Assembly (NCBI GenBank): GCA_021802825.1
Contig: JAJZRG010000020.1
Location: 1-53,665, forward strand
Direction of reading: 5' to 3'
Length of the DNA: 53,665 nt
Origin: Chloroflexota bacterium
Lineage (GTDB): Bacteria; Chloroflexota; Limnocylindria; Limnocylindrales; CSP1-4
A model generated the notes under the pieces. It ran no database searches and had not been told where the DNA came from. It worked only from the letters and a program-made list of their open reading frames with translations. The position numbers and the translations under genes are program-made. Shown one piece after another: positions 33,745 to 40,579 of the stretch. How positions within the stretch are numbered: position 1 is the stretch's first letter; each line of letters begins with the position of its first letter.

Positions 33745-33975
33745 TCGCACTCTCCGATCGAGGCCGGCGCGGCACCGACGGGAGCTGCCGTTCGTGCGCG
33801 GCGCCGTGCTTGACCTTGCGCGCTCGCCGGCCGGTCGCCTGGACAACCGGATCCAACCAGAGGTGATGATCGCGGGCGTGGCGTCGCGCCGCGCCCGCGT
33901 GTAGCCGCAGTTATCGTCTCTGCGAGCGCAGTGGCCAGGGTCCGGTCTGTCGGCTCGGCTGTCTTGGCCGTGCGC

Positions 33976-33981
33976 TATACT
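33976..33981 (+). promoter_or_regulatory. -10 element of tRNA-Ala
   Basis: TATACT 13 nt before the mature tRNA 5' end. A consensus -35 is not evident at 16-18 nt. The preceding 230 nt back to the abiE operator hold no supported gene. Confidence 0.5.
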
Positions 33982-33994
33982 GCCGCTCCGGCGT

Positions 33995-34070
33995 GGGGCT
34001 ATAGCTCAGCTGGGAGAGCGTCTGAATGGCATTCAGAAGGTCAAGGGTTCGAATCCCTTTAGCTCCACCA
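33995..34070 (+). tRNA. tRNA-Ala (GGC)
   Basis: 76 nt with encoded CCA. Acceptor GGGGCTA pairs with TAGCTCC (one G-T), D arm AGCTCAGCTGGGAGAGC, anticodon stem TCTGA/TCAGA with loop ATGGCAT (anticodon GGC), and T arm AGGGTTCGAATCCCT. Lone tRNA gene immediately upstream of leuS. Confidence 0.96.
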
Positions 34071-34094
34071 ACACCCCGCTAACGCCGAGAACCT

Positions 34095-34122
34095 GACCCC
34101 TCGCCGGGACCGGCGGGGGGTC
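34095..34122 (+). terminator. Strong hairpin between tRNA-Ala and leuS
   Basis: A 13-bp stem GACCCCTCGCCGG / CCGGCGGGGGGTC (one T-G pair) with an almost closed loop, then TCGTGTAT. It ends 25 nt before the leuS start. Either terminator of the tRNA gene or an attenuator limiting read-through into leuS. Confidence 0.65.
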
Positions 34123-34147
34123 TCGTGTATCAAGAAGGGCTAGGGAC

Positions 34148-36781
34148 GTGTCGACCACAGGCGAAGCCCGCGCTCGCGCTGAGCGCTACGAACCCCGAGC
34201 GTTCGAGCCCAAGTGGCAGGCGCGCTGGGACGAGCTTCGCCTGCACGAGACCGACCTCGACGACACCTCGCGCCCTCGCTTCTACCTGCTGACGATGTAC
34301 CCGTACCCGTCGGGTGCGCTCCACATCGGCCACTGGTACATCGTCACGCCCACCGACGCGATCGCCCGCTACCGGCGAATGCACGGCGACAACGTGTTCC
34401 TGCCGATCGGCTTCGACGCCTTCGGCCTGCCCGCCGAGAACGCCGCGATCAAGAACCGGATCAACCCGCGCGTCTGGACCGAGAACAACATGGAGAACAT
34501 GCGCCGGCAGTTCCGGAGCATGGGCGCCACGTTCGCGTGGGAGAACGAGGTCGTGACCTGCGACCCCGAGTACTACCGCTGGAACCAGTGGATGTTCACC
34601 AAGTTCCTGGAGACCGGGCTGGCGTATCGCGCGGTCTCACCGGTGGACTGGTGCCCCAATGACGGCACGCTGGCGCGGGAGCAGGTCGAGGGGGCGGACC
34701 GGCACTGCTGGCGCTGTGGCGCGAAGGTGGAGAAACGTGAGCTGCCGCAGTGGTACCTGCGGATCACCAGCTACGCCGACGAGCTGCTCAACTTCGACGG
34801 CATCGACTGGCCCGAGCCCATCCGGATCATGCAGACGAACTGGATCGGCCGGTCTGACGGCGCCGAGGTCGTATTCACGACGGCGCCCTCGGCGCACCAC
34901 GCGGGCGGCGAGGAGCTGCGCGTCTTCACCACGCGCCCGGACACGCTGTTCGGCGCCACGTTCATAGTCCTGGCGCCCGAGCATCCGCTGGTCCCGGCGA
35001 TCACGGCTCCCGACCGCCGGGCCGAGGTCGAGGCATACGTGGCGGCGGCGGCGGCGAAGAGCGAGATCGATCGGCTCTCGACCGATCGCGAGAAGACAGG
35101 GGTCTACACGGGCGGCGACGCGATCAATCCGGTCAACGGCGAGCGCATCCCGATCTACGTGGCCGACTACGTGCTGGGCGGCTACGGGACGGGCGCAATC
35201 ATGGCCGTTCCGGCGCACGACGAGCGCGACTTCGCCTTCGCCCAGAAGTACGGCCTGCCGATCCGTCGCGTGATCATGGCCCACGGCGGGGACCCGGACG
35301 AGCCGCTCACTCAGGCGTTCGTGGACAAGGCCGCAGACCACGCGCCCAAGGGCCCGGGGCCGCGCGGCCCGCTGGCCGACATCGAGATGCTCCTCGAGGC
35401 GCGCGCTGCCGTCGGCGAGCTGGTGCTCGTCAACTCCGGCCGCTACTCGGGCGTCCCGGCGGCCACCGCCTGGGACCACATCGTGGACACGCTGGCCGAG
35501 GACGGGAGGGCCAAGCACGCGGTCACCTACCGCCTGCGCGACTGGCTGATCAGCCGCCAGCGCTACTGGGGCACGCCCATCCCGGTCATCCACTGCACCG
35601 ACTGCGGCCCGGTCCCCGTCCCCGAGGGCGACCTGCCGGTGCTGCTGCCGGACACCGTGGACTACCGGGGCTCGGGCGACAACCCGCTCAACCACGACGA
35701 GGCGTTCCTGAACGTGGAGTGCCCGCGCTGCGGCAAGCCCGCCCGACGCGAGACCGACACCATGGACACCTTCATCGACAGCTCCTGGTACTGGTTCCGG
35801 TACCTGTCGCCGCACTACGAGGAGGGCCCGGTGGACCGGACGCTCGTCGAGCAGTGGACGCCCGTGGACCAGTACACGGGCGGCGCCGAGCACGCCGTCA
35901 TGCACCTGCTGTACAGCCGGTTCTTCACCAAGGCGATGCGCGACATCGGGCTCCTGGACCAGAGCGAGCCGTTCCGCCGACTGTTCAACCAGGGCCAGAT
36001 CCTGGGCGCCGACGGCGAGCGGATGAGCAAGTCCCGCGGCAACGTGGTGGACCCAGACGACCTCGTGGCGCGCTACGGCGCCGACACGATCCGCCTGTTC
36101 CTGATGTTCATGGGACCCTGGGACCAGGGCGGCCCGTGGAGCCCCACCGGGATCAGCGGCCTGTCGAAGTTCCTGGGCCGCGTCTGGGCGATCGCCACCG
36201 ACCCGCACGGGAGGGAGCCGTCGGACCCGCAGTCCGGGGAGCTGCCCGCAGGCGAGAGCGAGTCGGACGCGCGCGACCACATGCGCGCCGCGGCGCACCG
36301 GACCCTGCGCGACGTCACGGTTGACTACGAGGGGTTCCGCTGGAACACGATGGTCGCCAAGCTGATGGAGCTCTCGAACGTGCTCTGGCGCTACCGCGGC
36401 ACGTCGGTTGCGGGGCTGCCGGAGTGGGACGAGGCCGTCCGGCTGCTGCTCCTGATGCTGGCGCCCGCCGCGCCGCACATCACCGAGGAGATCTGGTCGC
36501 GCCAGCTCGAGGCCAGCGGCGAGGCCTGGGCGTCGATCCACACGCAGCGCTGGCCGTCGGTGGACGAGTCGGCGATCGCAGAGGCCTATCGCGAGGTCCC
36601 GATCCAGGTCAACGGCAAGCTCCGCGACAAGGTCACCGTGCCCGTCGGCATCAGCCAGCTCGAACTCGAGCAGATCGTGATGTCGCGTGACAGGGTGGTC
36701 GCGGCCATCGGCGAGGCGCAGGTCGGGCGGATCATCCACGCGGGCGGCGGCAGGCTGGTGAACATCGTCCTCAAGGGCTGA
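34148..36781 (+). CDS. leuS: Leucyl-tRNA synthetase
   Basis: An 877-residue class I aminoacyl-tRNA synthetase of normal bacterial length. It charges tRNA-Leu with leucine in the cytoplasm. HIGH motif is at 59-62 (GALHIGHWY). The CP1 editing domain spans about 220-410, with [12 protein letters not shown] and the [17 protein letters not shown] active-site segment. A zinc-finger-like CPRCGK insert follows, then the KMSKS motif as RMSKS at 625-629, the anticodon-binding helical domain and the C-terminal [12 protein letters not shown] domain. GTG 34148 has AGGGA just upstream. Nothing suggests T-box control. Confidence 0.98.
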   Translation: MSTTGEARARAERYEPRAFEPKWQARWDELRLHETDLDDTSRPRFYLLTMYPYPSGALHIGHWYIVTPTDAIARYRRMHGDNVFLPIGFDAFGLPAENAAIKNRINPRVWTENNMENMRRQFRSMGATFAWENEVVTCDPEYYRWNQWMFTKFLETGLAYRAVSPVDWCPNDGTLAREQVEGADRHCWRCGAKVEKRELPQWYLRITSYADELLNFDGIDWPEPIRIMQTNWIGRSDGAEVVFTTAPSAHHAGGEELRVFTTRPDTLFGATFIVLAPEHPLVPAITAPDRRAEVEAYVAAAAAKSEIDRLSTDREKTGVYTGGDAINPVNGERIPIYVADYVLGGYGTGAIMAVPAHDERDFAFAQKYGLPIRRVIMAHGGDPDEPLTQAFVDKAADHAPKGPGPRGPLADIEMLLEARAAVGELVLVNSGRYSGVPAATAWDHIVDTLAEDGRAKHAVTYRLRDWLISRQRYWGTPIPVIHCTDCGPVPVPEGDLPVLLPDTVDYRGSGDNPLNHDEAFLNVECPRCGKPARRETDTMDTFIDSSWYWFRYLSPHYEEGPVDRTLVEQWTPVDQYTGGAEHAVMHLLYSRFFTKAMRDIGLLDQSEPFRRLFNQGQILGADGERMSKSRGNVVDPDDLVARYGADTIRLFLMFMGPWDQGGPWSPTGISGLSKFLGRVWAIATDPHGREPSDPQSGELPAGESESDARDHMRAAAHRTLRDVTVDYEGFRWNTMVAKLMELSNVLWRYRGTSVAGLPEWDEAVRLLLLMLAPAAPHITEEIWSRQLEASGEAWASIHTQRWPSVDESAIAEAYREVPIQVNGKLRDKVTVPVGISQLELEQIVMSRDRVVAAIGEAQVGRIIHAGGGRLVNIVLKG

Positions 36782-36934
36782 CGCCGGACCGCGCGCCGCC
36801 CGACGTTCGCCCCGTGGCAGAGATCGCGACCCGGCGGCTTTGCGGACCCGGCCCCGGTACCGCCCGCGCGGACCGTCACTCCTGCGCCGCCGGAGCACCC
36901 GGTCATACTCCTGCATGCGACACAGGAGGAAGCG

Positions 36935-37279
36935 GTGGGCAGCGAACGGATGGCAGTCGAGACCAAGGGCGTCACGGTCACGGTCCTCGGGTCGGTTGAC
37001 CTGGCCGGCGAGATCGAGGGCATGGCGGGTCGGCAACTCCGGCTGCGCCTGGTGACAATCGAACCCGGGGGCGTGTTCGGCCCCATCCACGACCACATCG
37101 GCAGGCCCGGAATTGTCTACATCCTGCAGGGCACGATCACCGACCATCGAAACGGCATCGTCAGGGACTACGGGCCCGGCCTGGGCTGGCCCGAGGACCG
37201 GGACACACTCCACTGGCTCGAGAACCGCGGGACGGTCCCGGCCGTGGAGATCTCGGTCGACATCGTGCGGCAAGACTGA
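36935..37279 (+). CDS. Cupin-domain protein
   Basis: A 114-residue single cupin barrel. Metal-binding motif 1 is GPIHDHIGRPGIVYILQG, with two His and a downstream position matching the usual Glu replaced by Gly/Pro. Motif 2 is around WPEDRDTLHWLENRG. GTG 36935 is fixed by GGAGGAAG 2-9 nt upstream. A CATACT -10-like element lies about 30 nt upstream. Substrate unknown; no operon partner. Confidence 0.8.
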   Translation: MGSERMAVETKGVTVTVLGSVDLAGEIEGMAGRQLRLRLVTIEPGGVFGPIHDHIGRPGIVYILQGTITDHRNGIVRDYGPGLGWPEDRDTLHWLENRGTVPAVEISVDIVRQD

Positions 37280-37402
37280 ACTGCGTCGGGATGGCGCTGT
37301 GAGGGCACGCGCCTTGCGGGGAGCATCGGCCCTTGACCGGGCCTTCGGCGGTCGCCGACACTTCGGTCGAACGTGGGTGCAGCAGCCTCCGGGGGTCGAT
37401 TG

Positions 37403-37594
37403 ATGGTCAAGGTGGCTCGCCGAATGGGCATTGCCTTCGGCTCGTTCGTGATCGCGTGGCTCGCGGTGTCGCTCGTGGCGAGGGTGCTCTTCGGCTCCGG
37501 TAACATCCTCGTCTGGGTGCTCGCCGCTGTCGTCGGTGCCAGCGTCTACCTCGACATCATGCGCCGAGACCGGCGCGACCGGCGCGACGGCTAG
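37403..37594 (+). CDS. Small two-helix membrane protein
   Basis: A 63-residue protein: basic N-terminus, hydrophobic helices at about 9-29 (GIAFGSFVIAWLAVSLVARV) and 34-50, and a charged C-terminus (RRDRRDRRDG). The positive-inside rule puts both ends in the cytoplasm. Family not recognised. It ends 26 nt before the LLM oxidoreductase gene and may share its transcript. Confidence 0.5.
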   Translation: MVKVARRMGIAFGSFVIAWLAVSLVARVLFGSGNILVWVLAAVVGASVYLDIMRRDRRDRRDG

Positions 37595-37620
37595 CGCCCT
37601 CTGGAGGCAATGGAGGCGAC

Positions 37621-38559
37621 GTGTCCGAAGTCAGAATCGGCGCTCTTTGCTGGAACCAGTACACCGACTGGCCATCGCTGCTCCAGGCGGGCATCCGTGC
37701 CGACGAACTTGGATACACATCGCTCTGGACCTGGGACCACCTCTACCCCATCGTCGGTGACTCCAACGGACCCAACTACGAGGGCTGGCTGACGATCACG
37801 GCCTGGGCGCAGGCCACGAAGCGCGTCCGCATCGGGCTCATGGTGGGAGCGAACACGTTCCGCCAGCCCACCCTGACGGCGAAGATGGCCACCACGCTCG
37901 ACCACATCAGCAACGGGCGCGCGATCCTGGGCATCGGCGGGGCCTGGTTCGAGGAGGAGCACGAGGCGTTCGGGCTCGAGTTCGGATCGGGGTTCCCCGA
38001 GCGGCTTCGGTGGCTGGGCGAGGCGCTGCCGGTCATGCGCGGCATGCTCGACGGGACCGAGCCGTCTGCCGCGGGCGAGCACTACCACGCGAAGAAGGTC
38101 CGCAACCTGCCCGCGCCGGTCCAGGCGCACCTCCCCATCTGCATCGGCGGGGCGGGCGAGCAGGTGACGCTCAAGCTCGTCGCGAAATACGGCGACATGT
38201 GCAACTTCGGCGGCACCGTGGAGGAGATGACCCGCAAGGAGGAGATCCTCCTCCGCCACTGCGAGACGGTCGGCCGCGACCCCGCGACGATCGAGCGCAG
38301 CACGGGTGTCGGGACGGTGTTCATCCGCGATGACCCCGCCGAGGCGCAGCGCCTGTTCGAGGCCGCCTTCGCCCGCAACCGGGTCGCCCGGCCGTGGACC
38401 GACCAGCCGGTCGGCACCGTCGATCAGGTTGTCGAGAAACTGGCGCCCAAGGTGCGGCTCGGCTATCGCCACCTCATTGCCGGCGTCCCGGCCGACTACG
38501 ACGAGGAGTCGATGACCCGGTTCGCCACCGAGGTCCGCCCGCTGCTCCAGCAGGTCTAG
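37621..38559 (+). CDS. LLM class (F420-type) oxidoreductase
   Basis: A 312-residue luciferase-like monooxygenase. RIGALCWNQYTDW, ELGYTSLWTWDHLYP, RIGLMVGANTFRQPTLTAKMATTLDHISNGR and GIGGAWFEEEHEAFG give the TIM barrel typical of the F420-dependent group (TIGR03560-like). The oxidoreductase substrate cannot be inferred. GTG 37621 has GGAGGCGAC directly upstream. Its TAG stop shares the palindrome CTAG (38556-38559) with the stop of the convergent CGNR gene. Confidence 0.9.
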   Translation: MSEVRIGALCWNQYTDWPSLLQAGIRADELGYTSLWTWDHLYPIVGDSNGPNYEGWLTITAWAQATKRVRIGLMVGANTFRQPTLTAKMATTLDHISNGRAILGIGGAWFEEEHEAFGLEFGSGFPERLRWLGEALPVMRGMLDGTEPSAAGEHYHAKKVRNLPAPVQAHLPICIGGAGEQVTLKLVAKYGDMCNFGGTVEEMTRKEEILLRHCETVGRDPATIERSTGVGTVFIRDDPAEAQRLFEAAFARNRVARPWTDQPVGTVDQVVEKLAPKVRLGYRHLIAGVPADYDEESMTRFATEVRPLLQQV

Positions 38560-39218
38560 TCAGGTTCCGGCGGCGCGCCAGGTTCCGGCGGCGCGCCAGG
38601 CTGCTCGGTCGCGCGCTCGGCCACCGCCTCGGCCACCCTGTGGCGCGCCCGGTAGCGGCGCGCCTTCGCGACGTTGCCGCACGAGGTCATTTCGCACCAG
38701 CGCCGTCGGCCCGCGCGCGACGTGTCCTCGAACGCCCATCGACAGTCGTCGTTCGCGCAGATCCGCAGCCGATCGGTCGTGCCTGCGGCCACCGCCGCGA
38801 GGAAGGGCTGAACCAGCCGCGCGAGGGCCTCACCCGTGGGGTCGTCGTCGGAGTGACGGTGGCCCACGCCGCAGCAGCCGTCGCCCATCACGAATTCGAT
38901 GCGCGGCGCCTCGCGCAGGACGGCGTTGACCGCGCCGAGCGCAGCGGCATCAGGCTCATGGTGCTCCACCTCGGCATCCCAGAGCGCCCGCAGAGCCCCG
39001 CGCGTGCGGCGGACCCGCTCGAGCCAAGCGCTCTTGCCCGCATGCGCCATCTGCACCCGCAGGGCTGGCTCGTGGGCGAGGCCCCGCCCGGCCAGGAACG
39101 CGAGCCCGTCGTCGGGTGTCGGCAGGCGCTCAACGGTGGCGCCCTCGCTGATCGCGAGGGTGTTGAGGAAGTCGGCCGTCGTCTCGATGTCGGCAGCGTG
39201 CGTGTGCTCGTCGATCAT
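38556..39218 (-). CDS. CGNR zinc-finger transcriptional regulator (ABATE domain)
   Basis: A 220-residue regulator. An N-terminal ABATE-type stress-sensing domain (about 1-140) precedes a C-terminal CGNR zinc finger (about 155-197). In the finger, CANDDCRWAFEDTSR is followed by RRRWCEMTSCGNVAKARRYR, with four Cys and the name-giving CGN. The last residues GAPPEPGAPPEP arise from an exact 18-bp tandem duplication (38561-38578 and 38579-38596). It is divergent from two small genes across an 80-bp region with two long palindromes, its probable operators. Confidence 0.9.
   Translation of the reverse strand: MIDEHTHAADIETTADFLNTLAISEGATVERLPTPDDGLAFLAGRGLAHEPALRVQMAHAGKSAWLERVRRTRGALRALWDAEVEHHEPDAAALGAVNAVLREAPRIEFVMGDGCCGVGHRHSDDDPTGEALARLVQPFLAAVAAGTTDRLRICANDDCRWAFEDTSRAGRRRWCEMTSCGNVAKARRYRARHRVAEAVAERATEQPGAPPEPGAPPEPD
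38561..38596. repeat. 18-bp tandem duplication in CGNR gene 3' end
   Basis: Two exact copies of an 18-bp unit in frame, adding six residues (GAPPEP) to the C-terminal tail after the zinc finger. A recent slippage event is likely. Confidence 0.85.
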
Positions 39219-39220
39219 GA

Positions 39221-39300
39221 CGTAACCACTTTATTCCGCTTGACAGGTTACGCGCAAGTGGGTAAGGTCATAACCGTTCAGATCGTTCAGTCAGGTTATG
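39221..39300. promoter_or_regulatory. Divergent promoter with two matched 32-bp palindromes
   Basis: CGTAACC (39221-39227) pairs with GGTTACG (39246-39252), and CATAACC (39269-39275) pairs with GGTTATG (39294-39300). Both have an 18-bp spacer and start 48 bp apart. Plus-strand -35 TTGACA (39240-39245) and -10 TAAGGT (39263-39268), 17 bp apart, lie between and against the half-sites. A minus-strand promoter TTGCGC-17-ATAAAG is also readable for the CGNR gene. Confidence 0.7.
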
Positions 39301-39323
39301 TCTGACCACTCGGAGCCCATGAG

Positions 39324-39440
39324 ATGGATGTCCCCTCCGCGCTCCTGCTGATCGCGATCATCGTCCTCGTCGCCCTCGGCGCCGTGGCCGAGGGCCGGCA
39401 CGCCTGCCCCGCCAACCATCCCTGGGAGCACCACACATGA
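39324..39440 (+). CDS. 38-residue membrane microprotein
   Basis: ATG 39324 with GGAG 8 nt upstream. The product has one hydrophobic helix (ALLLIAIIVLVALGAVA) and a short C-terminal tail with one Cys and several His (GRHACPANHPWEHHT). Its stop overlaps the next start (ATGA). Its position behind a consensus promoter and matched palindromes supports it as real. Function unknown. Confidence 0.55.
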   Translation: MDVPSALLLIAIIVLVALGAVAEGRHACPANHPWEHHT

Positions 39441-39676
39441 TGTATCTGCCGGTCGCCATCGAGCTCCAGAGGCAGCGCGCCCGCGAGCTGGAGCTGCGTG
39501 CCCGCGCCGCGGAGGCATCGCACATCGCCATGTTGGGCAACCCCCGCGGACCTGTGCGACCGAACATGGTGCGACGCGTCATCGCGCGTCCCGTCCGTGC
39601 GCTCGGCGATGCCTCGCACGCGCTGTCCGAGGCCGCCTGCGCGGCCGCGACCCGAATCGAGGGCACTGCCCGGTAG
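39437..39676 (+). CDS. 79-residue basic hypothetical protein
   Basis: Starts by ATGA overlap with the 38-residue membrane protein. The helical, arginine-rich product (IELQRQRARELELRARAAEA, then VRRVIARPVRALGDASHALSEAA) has no recognisable domain. Probably co-expressed with the microprotein under CGNR control. Confidence 0.5.
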   Translation: MMYLPVAIELQRQRARELELRARAAEASHIAMLGNPRGPVRPNMVRRVIARPVRALGDASHALSEAACAAATRIEGTAR

Positions 39677-39886
39677 TGCCCTGACCCACAGGCATCCACG
39701 GCCGGTGGCGCCACCCTGGGCCCGCCGGCCGTTCCGATTCCGGGGCCATCCGCCAGGCGACATAAGCCGGGCATAAGTGGGCGCGCCTACGATCCCGCGC
39801 AGGACGGTTGACACCTCGGAAGTGCCCCCGATGCGTCGACCGTCCAGTCGAGCCACCCGCCACCACCCGCCGGGGAGCCGCCCATC

Positions 39887-40579
39887 GTGGAGCCCTCCAG
39901 CGCGCCGTGGCGCGCCATCGACACGCTCGAGCCATCGTCGCCGCCAGACCAGGATCGTCGCGGCAGGCCCTGGCTGGCCGTGGCGGCCGTTCTGGCCGCG
40001 GTCGCGGTCGGCGTCGGGGCCCTGCTGGTCGCCGCGAGGCCGGCCCCGACCGGCGCCGCCGGGGGGATCGCGATCACGGATGCCGGGGTCGCGGACACGG
40101 GGGGATCGTCGTCCGCGGTCCCGGCGTCGTCATCCCGACTTCTCGTCGTCGAGGTGAGCGGCGCCGTCGCACGCCCAGGCGTGTTCCGGCTGCCGTCAGG
40201 CTCGCGCGTGGCCGATGCGATCGACGCGGCCGGCGGCTACGGGCCGCGGGTGGACGTCAGGGCTGCCGACCGTGCGCTCAACCTCGCGGCACCGCTCCAG
40301 GACGGCCAGGAGGTCCACGTCCCCGACCGGGACGAGGGTTCTGCGGCGCCGCCGGCGGGAGGCGGCTCTCGGGGGCCGAAGACCCCGTCTGGGAGCACGG
40401 TTGACGTCAACCGCGCGACGCCGGCTGAGCTCGATGCGCTCCCGGGCGTGGGGGCGGCGACGGCGGCCAAGATCATCGCCGGGCGCCCGTACGCCTCGCT
40501 CGACGAGCTCGTGAGCCGCAAGGCGGTCAGCGCCGCGACCTTGGAGAAGATTCGCGGGCTGGTGGCGGTGGGGGGCTGA
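39887..40579 (+). CDS. comEA: Competence protein ComEA
   Basis: A 230-residue DNA receptor for uptake. A transmembrane anchor lies at about 29-49. An SLBB domain (about 85-150, with VVEVSGAVARPGVFRLPSGS) follows, then a C-terminal helix-hairpin-helix domain (about 165-228, with VDVNRATPAELDALPGVG). ComEA binds duplex DNA outside the membrane and passes it to ComEC. GTG 39887 has GGGGAG upstream. Its TGA overlaps the comEC ATG by one base (TGATG). Confidence 0.93.
   Translation: MEPSSAPWRAIDTLEPSSPPDQDRRGRPWLAVAAVLAAVAVGVGALLVAARPAPTGAAGGIAITDAGVADTGGSSSAVPASSSRLLVVEVSGAVARPGVFRLPSGSRVADAIDAAGGYGPRVDVRAADRALNLAAPLQDGQEVHVPDRDEGSAAPPAGGGSRGPKTPSGSTVDVNRATPAELDALPGVGAATAAKIIAGRPYASLDELVSRKAVSAATLEKIRGLVAVGG

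Noticed and set aside
33741..33904. Short plus-strand frames divergent from abiEi (ATG 33741, GTG 33794)
   Set aside because: No ribosome-binding site, no recognisable product, and the ATG at 33741 is explained by the palindrome half-site GCATATGG.
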